From Candidatus Poseidoniales archaeon (lineage in GTDB: Archaea > Thermoplasmatota > Poseidoniia > Poseidoniales > Poseidoniaceae): a stretch of DNA of 20,796 bases. The position numbers and the translations under genes are program-made. This document shows, one piece after another, positions 14,854-20,796 of this stretch. The notes under the pieces were generated by a model. It did not search any database and was not told the origin of the DNA. It worked only from the letters and a program-made list of their open reading frames with translations. Each line of letters begins with the position of its first letter. Position 1 is the first letter of the stretch. The stretch is from the NCBI GenBank assembly GCA_012270265.1, contig JAAXIR010000190.1:1-20796 (forward strand), written 5' to 3'.

Positions 14854-15675
14854 TTATTCGCTCGAAGAGTCTTCGTTGATGAGTCTCAACTTTTCCTCGT
14901 TTTTTCGTTCCTTAGCACGTGCAGCAAAGTAGACCTTGAAGGAAGGTATCACAACCATGGAGCAACACCCAACGACACCTGCCAGCGCAAAAACTAACTC
15001 ACTGGCCGCATCGATTTCAAAAATTTCTACACTCGCAAAAGCCTCGTTGACTGTGTAGACGCTGACTTGAGGCTGAACGGATTTGTTCCCTGGTTCTGTA
15101 ATCTGAATGACGATTTGGGATGGCGAGTGTGTGTAGTTGACTTCACTGCGCGCTAATGATTCTGCGTCGCTTTTCGAATCAGCAAACACTGTACCATTCG
15201 AACGCCGTGCGGGGTCGGTTGAGGTTAATGATTGAATGCTCACTTCACTTGAATCAGCTTCAACCTCAATCGATTCTCCGTACACGCAGTGCTCAGAACA
15301 TCGGAAATCAACCGTTTTTCCATCGACGACGACCTCAGCATCTTCTACGCCCAAGAATGGATGCGAATACAACTTGCCTTCGTTGGTCATCTTGACGATT
15401 GCTCCGCTGGCTAAATCTGTGACGGTCATATTGACCCAAGTGAGATTCGCTCCGTTGGCTGATACAGTACCGATCCATGTCGTTTCGGTGTTCTGAACAA
15501 TCTTTGTCAATTCGATATCCTCGAACGACGAATCGGTTGCTTCGGTTTCATAAATGTAATAGTTATGAGAAATTGTGGCTCCGTACACTGCATAGGACAA
15601 CAAAATGATCAGTGTTAATGATAACCCAATGAGCGTTCTCAAGAGGTTCGGATTTTGGGCCAACGCCTTCTTCAT
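14854..15675 (-). CDS. Membrane protein with two TM helices and an extracellular beta-rich domain
   Basis: This 273-aa protein has an N-terminal TM helix (about 11-33), an external domain of about 190 residues, a second TM helix (about 225-247, AGVVGCCSMVV) and a charged cytoplasmic tail (AARAKERKNEEKLR, ending DSSSE). The ectodomain has VTDLASGAIVKM, a CSEHC cysteine pair, and several NxS/T sites. I recognise no family. It is the first gene of a unit with the giant surface protein, a small two-TM protein and a PqqD-like protein, so an envelope role is likely but not shown. ATG 15675 is the only start before the hydrophobic helix; no strong ribosome binding site is visible. Confidence 0.78.
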   Translation of the reverse strand: MKKALAQNPNLLRTLIGLSLTLIILLSYAVYGATISHNYYIYETEATDSSFEDIELTKIVQNTETTWIGTVSANGANLTWVNMTVTDLASGAIVKMTNEGKLYSHPFLGVEDAEVVVDGKTVDFRCSEHCVYGESIEVEADSSEVSIQSLTSTDPARRSNGTVFADSKSDAESLARSEVNYTHSPSQIVIQITEPGNKSVQPQVSVYTVNEAFASVEIFEIDAASELVFALAGVVGCCSMVVIPSFKVYFAARAKERKNEEKLRLINEDSSSE

Positions 15676-15747
15676 TAGTCAATCCAAAACCCAGCCATTC
15701 ATGAACACTTGCACGTGGCCAAAAACACAATGATGCTCTTCATTCAT

Positions 15748-15764
15748 GCGGGATAATCGCCCGC
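15748..15764. repeat. GCGGG/CCCGC inverted repeat in the divergent spacer
   Basis: GCGGG and CCCGC are separated by 7 bases. They lie in the 135-bp spacer between the membrane-protein gene and rps19e, immediately before the AT-rich box of the latter. It is placed where a regulator (operator) or TFB-proximal factor would bind. Its short length makes chance possible. Confidence 0.3.
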
Positions 15765-15776
15765 TTTATTCAAATA
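15765..15776 (+). promoter_or_regulatory. TATA-like box of the ribosomal protein operon
   Basis: TTTATTCAAATA lies about 40 bp before the rps19e ATG, which allows transcription to start near 15790-15795 and leaves a short leader carrying GGTG. It is the only AT-rich element on this side of the spacer. Its complement (TTTGAATAAA) could also drive the divergent membrane gene. Confidence 0.4.
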
Positions 15777-15810
15777 GGGGAGATAAGTCGCAGGGTTGCT
15801 TGGTGTAGTT

Positions 15811-16305
15811 ATGACGACGTTTTACGATGTTCCTGCTAATTTCCTGATTCCTGCTCTTGCAGAGCAATTGAAGAGCAATGCTGCGATTTCGATGCCAGAT
15901 TGGGCAGATGTTGTCAAGACTGGTTCCTCCCGTGAGCGCCCTCCGACTCAAAGCGACTGGTGGCAAACACGTGCTGCTGCACTTTTGCGCAAGATCGCTC
16001 GACAGGGCCCTATCGGCGTCACAGCGCTCTCCCAAGAGTACGGTGGCCGCAAGAACAACGGCTCCAAACCAAACACGCCAGGTGTTGGCTCTCGCAAAGT
16101 CATTCGTGCCATTGTTCAGCAACTCGAAGACGCTGGACTCGTCTCCACCCAACCAGGTCGCTTGGTTGAACCAGAGGGTCGTGAAGCAACACAACTGTTC
16201 AACGGACGTGTCATCACCGCCGCTGGTCACAAACTCCTCAATGACGTCGCACACAGCGTTCGACCACAAGTTGAAGAAGCCTACCCTGGCCTCGACAAGT
16301 ACTGA
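15811..16305 (+). CDS. rps19e: 30S ribosomal protein S19e (eS19)
   Basis: This 164-aa eS19 protein of the small ribosomal subunit has the family N-terminus TFYDVPANFLIPALAEQLK, WWQTRAAALLRKI, the glycine-rich YGGRKNNGSKPNTPGVGSRKVIRAI loop and LEDAGLV. It is slightly longer than many archaeal homologues (about 150 aa) because of a C-terminal extension. I start at ATG 15811, with GGTG just upstream; an ATG 15 bases earlier would add five residues. First gene of the operon rps19e-PDCD5-rpl39e-rpl31e, an order known across archaea. Confidence 0.96.
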   Translation: MTTFYDVPANFLIPALAEQLKSNAAISMPDWADVVKTGSSRERPPTQSDWWQTRAAALLRKIARQGPIGVTALSQEYGGRKNNGSKPNTPGVGSRKVIRAIVQQLEDAGLVSTQPGRLVEPEGREATQLFNGRVITAAGHKLLNDVAHSVRPQVEEAYPGLDKY

Positions 16306-16319
16306 ATGGATGTGAGAAT

Positions 16320-16685
16320 TTGACAACTGCTGCCGATGATTCGATGGAACTCGAAGCGTTCCGTCAACGTCGACAGATGGAACTCCAGCAACAACTCGAA
16401 CAACAAGCCAAGCAGCAGGCAGCTGCAGAGGCAGAATCGCATGTACAAGCGCAAGAGCAGCAAGCACTTGATCAAGCAATGAAAACAATTCTCACATCTG
16501 AAGCACGTAGCCGTCTCACCAACATTTCATTGGTTGATGCCAACAAAGCAGATCTCATGAAGCGGCAACTCGTTTCACTTCATGAGCAACAAAAAATCTC
16601 CATTCCAGTCAACGATGAACAGTTGAAGAGAATCTTAGCAAGCCTATCCAAGAGCCGCAGAGATGCGTCGATCCGTCGAATGTAA
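16320..16685 (+). CDS. PDCD5 / TFAR19-family DNA-binding protein
   Basis: This 121-aa PDCD5-family protein has an N-terminal MELEAFRQRRQMELQQQLEQ helix, a long Gln/Ala-rich coiled segment, then LTSEARSRLTNISLVDANKA and basic C-terminal helices. Archaeal members are small DNA- or chaperone-binding proteins that sit between eS19 and eL39, as here. The start is probably TTG at 16320, 14 bp after the rps19e stop; ATG 16344 is the alternative but has no ribosome binding site. It is the only gene in this operon with a non-AUG start, which might keep its level below that of the ribosomal proteins. Confidence 0.93.
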   Translation: MTTAADDSMELEAFRQRRQMELQQQLEQQAKQQAAAEAESHVQAQEQQALDQAMKTILTSEARSRLTNISLVDANKADLMKRQLVSLHEQQKISIPVNDEQLKRILASLSKSRRDASIRRM

Positions 16686-16700
16686 GAGGGGTGCTCGAAT

Positions 16701-16856
16701 ATGTCAAAAAATAAACCAGCAGCAAAGAAAATTCGCCTTATGAAGGCAGGAAAGCAGAACCGCCGTGTCCCAGTATGGGTCATGCTAAAAACGAACAGAA
16801 ACACAGTGTCGCATCCCAAGCGTCACCACTGGCGACGTAGCAAGTTGCAACGATGA
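16701..16856 (+). CDS. rpl39e: 50S ribosomal protein L39e (eL39)
   Basis: This 51-aa, highly basic protein of the large subunit lies near the exit tunnel. It has the conserved RLMKAGKQNRRVPVWVMLKT stretch and ends in WRRSKLQR, matching the family in length and pattern. GAGGGGTG lies at good spacing before ATG 16701. Its stop region contains the GAGGTG that serves rpl31e. Confidence 0.97.
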   Translation: MSKNKPAAKKIRLMKAGKQNRRVPVWVMLKTNRNTVSHPKRHHWRRSKLQR

Positions 16857-16867
16857 GGTGATTATTC

Positions 16868-17146
16868 ATGGCAAGAGCAGCAACATCTGAATTGGTCGTA
16901 CCGCTTCGAAAGGCATGGAACATCACCCGTTTCAAGCGAGCACCTCGTGCAATCCAAATTATCCGCGATGAAGTCATTCGTCATCTCAAAGTTCTTCCAG
17001 AAGAGGAGATTTACATCGATCCTTCTGTTAACGAGAAAATCTGGGAACGTGGAATTGAGAATCCTCCACGAAAGATTCGTCTGACCGTCATCCGTCACGA
17101 CGAGCCAGATATTCCAATCGAAGTCAAATTGTATGAGGAGGCCTGA
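16868..17146 (+). CDS. rpl31e: 50S ribosomal protein L31e (eL31)
   Basis: This 92-aa large-subunit protein has the family pattern VPLRKAWNITRFKRAPRAIQ, a conserved helix IIRDEVIRHLKV, then IDPSVNEKIWERGIENPPRKI and the C-terminal strand. The start follows GAGGTG, which overlaps the rpl39e stop region. A GAGGAGG at its own 3' end serves rps17e. Confidence 0.97.
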   Translation: MARAATSELVVPLRKAWNITRFKRAPRAIQIIRDEVIRHLKVLPEEEIYIDPSVNEKIWERGIENPPRKIRLTVIRHDEPDIPIEVKLYEEA

Positions 17147-17148
17147 TT

Positions 17149-17340
17149 ATGGGAAACATCCGTCCTAGTTTTATCAAAATTCGAGCAATCCGTTTGGTTG
17201 AAGAACACGGTGAGAAGTTCACTGACGACTTTGATCACAACAAGAAAATGGTCGAAGAACTCACCGATGTGAGTACCAAGAAGTTGCGAAACTGGATTGC
17301 TGGTTACGTAACTCGATACCGACAACGTCGTACCGATTGA
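17149..17340 (+). CDS. rps17e: 30S ribosomal protein S17e (eS17)
   Basis: This 63-aa small-subunit protein has MGNIRPSFIKIRA at the N-terminus, FTDDFDHNKKMVEELTDVST and a C-terminal KKLRNWIAGYVTRYR, all typical of archaeal eS17 and of the right length. ATG 17149 lies 2 bp after the rpl31e stop with GAGGAGG upstream. In many archaea the position after rpl31e is held by aIF6 and L18ae, so eS17 here is a rearranged order. Confidence 0.94.
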   Translation: MGNIRPSFIKIRAIRLVEEHGEKFTDDFDHNKKMVEELTDVSTKKLRNWIAGYVTRYRQRRTD

Positions 17341-17353
17341 TGGGGTATTGAAC

Positions 17354-17575
17354 GTGCCCATTTGGGTTGACTGGAATAGAACTCCAGTTTCTGTCCACGG
17401 TCCTGACCAAACGGCATTAGAGAAACTCATCCTGCATCTTCGAAACACGCACAACGTCCGTCGACGCTCGTTGGTAATGCAGGATATGTTGAATGTCGGC
17501 TTTCGGTTCTTCATCTATCAGGCGTGCAATCCTATTTGGATTGCAGAGTATCTACAGAATTCGGAGGAAGAATAA
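17354..17575 (+). CDS. Small uncharacterised protein in the ribosomal operon (73 aa)
   Basis: The frame from GTG 17354 to TAA encodes 73 residues. GGGG lies 8 bases before the GTG, and the TAA shares its last A with the next gene's ATG, so translational coupling is likely. A TTG six bases earlier is too close to the GGGG. I do not recognise the protein. It has many aromatics (PIWVDW, FRFFIY, NPIWIAEYL) and a basic central helix (ALEKLILHLRNTHNVRRRSL). That helix faintly recalls the ALEK...HRVKR stretch of ribosomal protein LX/eL20, which is often encoded here in archaea, but the N-terminal strands of LX are not evident. The Glu-rich end (NSEEE) may simply reflect the overlapping ribosome binding site. 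Confidence 0.7.
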   Translation: MPIWVDWNRTPVSVHGPDQTALEKLILHLRNTHNVRRRSLVMQDMLNVGFRFFIYQACNPIWIAEYLQNSEEE

Positions 17576-18006
17576 TGGGCGAACGTAGTGATGTGCCCTT
17601 GCCCCATTCCGAATACACATTGCATGTTGTGATGGTCGGGACCGAACATCCTGGTAACCTTGGTGCGGTTTGTCGTTCGTTACTGAATCATGGATTTGAC
17701 TCATTGCGGCTCGTTCAGCCAAAGTGTCATCCTGATGATATCGAAGCACGCAATCGTGCGAAACATGCGGGTAGGGTGCTTGATTCTTGTAAAATCTATG
17801 AATCCTTTGAAGACGCGGTAGCAGATTGTTCACTTGTTGTTGGAACGTCAGGGAAAAGAGAAATTGGTGAAAAAACACAGAAACGTCACTTCATGTATCC
17901 TTGGGAATTTGCTCAAAGAATCGAATCTACTCAACAATCGGTTGCTTTGGTCTTTGGTGAAGAAGGTAAAGGATTGAGTACAGAAGCTCTACTTCGATGT
18001 GATTAA
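17575..18006 (+). CDS. trmJ: TrmJ-like SpoU RNA 2'-O-methyltransferase, N-terminal part (frame interrupted by TAA)
   Basis: SpoU (SPOUT) enzymes transfer methyl from S-adenosylmethionine to a ribose 2'-OH; TrmJ acts on tRNA position 32. This part (143 residues) has motif 1, HPGNLGAVCRSLLNHGF with the RNA-facing Arg, and motif 2, LVFGEEGKGLS, then RCD. TAA 18004-18006 (codon 144) cuts the frame just before motif 3, which follows in the same frame. The knot that forms the SAM site needs motif 3, so this fragment alone should be inactive. The start overlaps the upstream stop as TAATG, with GGAGG at good spacing. Confidence 0.82.
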   Translation: MGERSDVPLPHSEYTLHVVMVGTEHPGNLGAVCRSLLNHGFDSLRLVQPKCHPDDIEARNRAKHAGRVLDSCKIYESFEDAVADCSLVVGTSGKREIGEKTQKRHFMYPWEFAQRIESTQQSVALVFGEEGKGLSTEALLRCD

Positions 18007-18411
18007 CTGGTTACGCTACCTACGTGGGAAGGATATCCTATCACAAATCTCAGCCATGCTGTCCATACACTGACGTACGAACTTCATCGTAATCGCGTCC
18101 TTACATTGCAGGGTAAAGATAAGGCATTACCTAATATCGTTCCAATCGAACGTTCAATTTCACCAGAACAACGTAAAGTTCTCCGAAAATCGATTCAAGA
18201 TATTGCCCAATTCCTACCTGGTGGTGACGAACGTAGAATTTCCTTCACACATTCGCTAACTCGCGCATTACAACGGTCTGGACTTGAAACGGATCAAACA
18301 AACCGATTGATTGGCGGTTTCGTCGATGCATCAACTGCTCTTGAATTTGCAACGAAAAATAGTGAATGGAAGTCCACTCGGCGTCGACGAGTCATCTTGG
18401 AAGAAGAGTGA
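18007..18411 (+). pseudogene. trmJ: TrmJ-like methyltransferase, C-terminal part after in-frame TAA
   Basis: These 134 codons continue the frame: LVTLPTWEGYPITNLSHAV is SpoU motif 3 (NLSxAV), followed by a helix (LTYELHRNR) and a basic C-terminal extension rich in Arg, which is likely the tRNA-binding or dimer helix region. Together with the upstream 143 residues this gives a normal-length enzyme. The TAA sits where family members have an ordinary residue between RCD and LVT. The stop TGA directly touches the convergent queD stop with no bases between. Confidence 0.8.
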
Positions 18412-18861
18412 TTATGCGTACCATGAGGCCCAACTTTTCGGGGTTTCTCGGACGTGCATAGCGACCAGTCGTAGTCGATTTCCATACGCAGTTTGAATGT
18501 GTGGTTGCACTTGTTCGAACGCCCATTTTGCGAGATTCTCTGCAGTTGGAATGAAGGGTACGACAACAGTGCGATGCTCAGAAGATAAACCGGACAATAC
18601 GTTACGGGCTTCAACATCGCCTTCATACACTACAAATGCGTGATCTACGACATCATGGATGTGGACAGTTAGAATGTGACTGACGTCACTAAAATCCATC
18701 AACATACCTTCTTCGCTTACACCTGTAGTTTCAACAATATCACCTTCGATTTCGGCCTCAAATCGGTAGCGGTGTCCGTGAAAGTGTCTACATTTACTCT
18801 TGTGATTTGGTACGCGGTGGCCCGTATCAGTTTCGACATATCTTCGAATTCTAGTTGTCAT
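18412..18861 (-). CDS. queD: 6-carboxytetrahydropterin synthase (QueD)
   Basis: This 149-aa QueD/PTPS-family protein converts 7,8-dihydroneopterin triphosphate to 6-carboxytetrahydropterin, the second step towards preQ0. Zinc and active-site residues are visible: His15 in TGHRV, Cys24 followed by HFHGH (His28, His30), then MLMDFSDV, PTAENLA and the C-terminal VRETPKSWASW with the conserved Glu. The ATG overlaps the msrB stop as ATGA, with GAGGTG upstream. It is the last gene of the operon and its stop touches the convergent trmJ stop. Confidence 0.94.
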   Translation of the reverse strand: MTTRIRRYVETDTGHRVPNHKSKCRHFHGHRYRFEAEIEGDIVETTGVSEEGMLMDFSDVSHILTVHIHDVVDHAFVVYEGDVEARNVLSGLSSEHRTVVVPFIPTAENLAKWAFEQVQPHIQTAYGNRLRLVAMHVRETPKSWASWYA

Positions 18862-19241
18862 TGTTTCACCTCAAATCGCATAGCAGCGCTATTGATGCAG
18901 TATCGTTCTCCACCATGTTTGCGAGGGCCATCGTTGAACACATGACCCAGATGGGCATCGCACGTTCCACATCGCACCTCTACACGGGTCATCCCGTGTG
19001 AAGTATCGATGATTCGAGAGATTGATGCATCATGATGCTCAGTGTGAAATGCCGGCCATCCACATCCTGAGTCAAATTTCATTTGATCTGTGAATAATTT
19101 GGTATCGCAAACAATGCAATGGTAGTCGCCTGGACGGTATTCTTTGTTTAATGCACCAGTAAATGGCCTCTCTGTGCCATTTTGCTGCGTCACATAGTAC
19201 GAGATTTCAGATAAAGCAGCAATTCGTTCATCAAGATTCAT
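18858..19241 (-). CDS. msrB: Peptide-methionine (R)-S-oxide reductase
   Basis: This 127-aa MsrB repairs oxidised methionine (R-sulfoxide). The structural zinc is held by Cys42/Cys45 (CIVC) and Cys91/Cys94 (CGTC), and the catalytic Cys115 lies in ERYCINSAAMRF. SGCGWPAF and LGHVFNDGP are family hallmarks. I start at ATG 19241, preceded by a strong GGGGGA; the longer frame upstream is the 3' end of queC. It overlaps queC by 11 bp and queD by ATGA, so it is translated within the preQ0 operon even though it has no known role in deazapurine synthesis. Confidence 0.95.
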   Translation of the reverse strand: MNLDERIAALSEISYYVTQQNGTERPFTGALNKEYRPGDYHCIVCDTKLFTDQMKFDSGCGWPAFHTEHHDASISRIIDTSHGMTRVEVRCGTCDAHLGHVFNDGPRKHGGERYCINSAAMRFEVKQ

Positions 19242-20025
19242 GTCCAGGTCCCCCTTTGTAATCAGATTCAACTCGAAGTGCGTGTTCCAGTATAGCATCC
19301 CATGGTTGCTGATACTCAATTGGGTCAATTCGACCAATTGCATGGAATGCCAGAATTCGTTCCACATCAGATCCACTTTTTCCTGAACTTCGACCCTGTC
19401 CATCCGGGTTGTATGATGTAATCGTATTGCGAAGTACTGTATCGAAATCGAAGCCCAACTGCGGTGTGGTCTCCAGTGCATCTTGGAGAATGGATGTCTT
19501 GTCTCCGTGCAGATAGGGGAGGTCAAAATCGACCATTTCACTCTCCCAATTTCCTAGTTCAAAAGCGGATTGAAGAGCCTGGTAAAATTCGGGTCGACAA
19601 TCGGGGTAAATTGCATGATCGCCACTGTGGACGCCGAGTGCAAGAACGACATTCTGTTCCGTTCTCTTCGCTTCGGAGAGGGCAAATCCATACAAAATGG
19701 AGGCAAATATCGCATTCCGATTTGGAACAACAGTCTGTTTCATCTGGTTTTCTTCGTAGTGTCCTAAAGGAACGTCTTGATCTCCGGACGTTAACGCCGA
19801 ATCGAACAGTGACATGGCTGGTGATAGGTCCACAATATGATGTTGAACATCGAGGCCTTTTCCTTGACACAGAGCTACTGTAGCGCATGCTCTCTCAATT
19901 TCAATCGAATGCTTTTGGCCATAATGGTATGAAATACATATTGCTCGATAATCTTGGGCGAGGTAATGCATCAGGAGACATGTTGAATCCATGCCACCAC
20001 TTAGTGCCATAACCACCGTTTTCAT
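19231..20025 (-). CDS. queC: 7-cyano-7-deazaguanine synthase (QueC) with an altered zinc site
   Basis: QueC turns 7-carboxy-7-deazaguanine into preQ0 with ATP and ammonia. This 264-aa protein starts at ATG 20025, overlapping the queE stop as ATGA. The PP-loop SGGMDST is at residues 9-15, followed by SYHYGQKHS, VPNRNAIFASI and GVHSGDHAIYPDCRPEF, all canonical. The usual zinc motif (CYxP...CGxC..C..R) reads instead SYNPDGQGRSSGKSGSDVER: the four metal cysteines are Ser, Ser, Ser and Asp. The surrounding residues are preserved, so this is a substitution and not loss of the region. Given the intact catalytic part and operon, I expect it to be functional. Confidence 0.93.
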   Translation of the reverse strand: MKTVVMALSGGMDSTCLLMHYLAQDYRAICISYHYGQKHSIEIERACATVALCQGKGLDVQHHIVDLSPAMSLFDSALTSGDQDVPLGHYEENQMKQTVVPNRNAIFASILYGFALSEAKRTEQNVVLALGVHSGDHAIYPDCRPEFYQALQSAFELGNWESEMVDFDLPYLHGDKTSILQDALETTPQLGFDFDTVLRNTITSYNPDGQGRSSGKSGSDVERILAFHAIGRIDPIEYQQPWDAILEHALRVESDYKGGPGHES

Positions 20026-20672
20026 AGAATTCCCATCCATTTGTGTGTCTGCAGTGATAATCTCCAACCACGATGCTCTTTGACAATTTGTTCAGTATTC
20101 TGAAACAGTACACCATTTTCTTCAACACTGGCTGTATCGATGTAACACGGTTGAATGAAGTGGTGATCAAACCCTGATTTCAAGTCATCATACATGTCCA
20201 TCTCTTGTCCACAAACCACGACTTTCAATTCATTTCCACATCGTTGACGTATGACCGAATTTGGATAGACTTGATCCTTCGGAGAGATGCATATCCAATC
20301 AATCAATCCTTCAGGAATCTCGATGGTTCCATTGCTTTCGATTGACAGGTTGTAACCTCTTCGCTTCAGCAATCGATGGAGTGGCCACAAATCATGCAAC
20401 ATCGGCTCACCTCCAGTGAAGATTACTCGATCACAATCGTACTGCATTATTTCATTCAAAACATCAATTGCATTCATCGATTCAAACGTATCAAAATCCG
20501 TATCGCACCAAGAACAGCGTAGGTTACACGTACCAAATCTCACGAAGACGTGCGGGATTCCAGCATGATAACCTTCACCTTGGACAGAATGGAAAATTTC
20601 CACAATTGGATATTCTTTTGCAAGGTCTGTAGGGTCATCACCAATGTGGCCGCCAGCGCGTTCACAATTCAT
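20022..20672 (-). CDS. queE: 7-carboxy-7-deazaguanine synthase (QueE), radical SAM
   Basis: This 216-aa radical-SAM enzyme makes 7-carboxy-7-deazaguanine from 6-carboxytetrahydropterin. SVQGEG near the N-terminus is typical. The 4Fe-4S cysteines are Cys49, Cys53 and Cys56 (TCNLRCSWCDT, CxxxCxxC). TGGEP is the SAM-binding motif, and the end LQTHKWMGIL matches the family. ATG 20672 lies 6 bp after the folE stop. The stop overlaps queC. Confidence 0.96.
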   Translation of the reverse strand: MNCERAGGHIGDDPTDLAKEYPIVEIFHSVQGEGYHAGIPHVFVRFGTCNLRCSWCDTDFDTFESMNAIDVLNEIMQYDCDRVIFTGGEPMLHDLWPLHRLLKRRGYNLSIESNGTIEIPEGLIDWICISPKDQVYPNSVIRQRCGNELKVVVCGQEMDMYDDLKSGFDHHFIQPCYIDTASVEENGVLFQNTEQIVKEHRGWRLSLQTHKWMGIL

Positions 20673-20678
20673 GATGCA

Positions 20679-20796
20679 TCAACTCGAATTTTCGATGAGT
20701 TGCATCAGTTCGTTTCGTGCTTCCTGCTTTTCATAGAAAACTCCACGCATAGCACTCGTGGTCATAATTGCGTTTTGCTTCTTTACACCACGGCAT
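20679..20796 (-). CDS. folE: GTP cyclohydrolase I, C-terminal end (cut by window edge)
   Basis: The last 38 residues of a GTP cyclohydrolase I are visible: RGVKKQNAIMTTSAMRGVF, then a helix with RNELMQLI, ending in a normal C-terminus. The enzyme makes 7,8-dihydroneopterin triphosphate from GTP, the first step to preQ0. The zinc and catalytic residues lie outside the window. It is the upstream neighbour of queE with 6 bp between, so the operon order is folE-queE-queC-msrB-queD. Confidence 0.88.
   Translation of the reverse strand, partial: CRGVKKQNAIMTTSAMRGVFYEKQEARNELMQLIENSS

Noticed and set aside
15766..16488. 240-codon minus-strand open frame opposite rps19e
   Set aside because: It is antisense to conserved eS19 and PDCD5 coding sequence and its translation resembles no protein family.
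19242..19541. 100-residue N-terminal extension of msrB
   Set aside because: It is the 3' end of queC in another frame; ATG 19241 has a strong ribosome binding site.
20673..20681. FolE-QueE fusion across the in-phase stop
   Set aside because: Although the frames are in phase, FolE ends at its natural C-terminus and QueE has its own Met, so the stop is a real boundary, unlike the four broken frames.
1..20796. CRISPR arrays, insertion sequences, tRNA or rRNA genes
   Set aside because: No regularly spaced repeats, transposase, terminal repeats or RNA-gene signatures were seen; every long stretch is explained by coding sequence.

Overview
The window is archaeal. It carries eukaryote-type ribosomal proteins (eS19, eL39, eL31, eS17) with a PDCD5-family protein, TATA-like boxes instead of -10/-35 promoters, and a full preQ0 operon, which in archaea feeds archaeosine. 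Together with a three-gene proton-translocating transhydrogenase, large Ig-like secreted proteins and moderate GC, this best fits a planktonic marine Thermoplasmatota lineage such as Marine Group II (Poseidoniales). That placement is inference. Genes are tightly packed: no gap exceeds about 140 bp, and many junctions are ATGA overlaps or have GGAGGTG-type ribosome binding sites.

Layout: (1) 1-3416, minus: pntAA-pntAB-pntB (transhydrogenase), then a secreted choice-of-anchor-V-like protein cut by the window edge. (2) 3546-4487, plus: malate dehydrogenase. (3) 4455-9178, minus: a TPR/EF-hand protein, an A-type Fe-S carrier, a YgfZ-like protein and an acyltransferase-3 membrane enzyme. (4) 9303-10605, plus: an NADPH-dependent FMN reductase-family protein and an FGE-sulfatase-domain protein. 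(5) 10602-15675, minus: a four-gene envelope operon made of a two-TM protein, a giant Ig-like surface protein, a 57-residue two-TM protein and a PqqD-like protein. (6) 15811-18411, plus: rps19e, PDCD5, rpl39e, rpl31e, rps17e, an orphan and a TrmJ-like methyltransferase. (7) 18412-20796, minus: folE (partial)-queE-queC-msrB-queD.

Working together: Pnt and malate dehydrogenase share a divergent intergenic region and both act on NAD(P)H balance. YgfZ and the A-type carrier are a plausible Fe-S maturation pair. FolE, QueD, QueE and QueC are the four steps from GTP to preQ0.

The most striking anomaly is that four reading frames (TPR protein, FGE-domain protein, giant surface protein, TrmJ) are each broken by one in-frame stop, after which the same frame continues with sensible protein sequence. 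Sequence error, pseudogenisation and readthrough cannot be told apart from one consensus. A second anomaly is QueC, whose four zinc-binding cysteines are Ser, Ser, Ser and Asp. I found no CRISPR array, insertion sequence, tRNA or rRNA.
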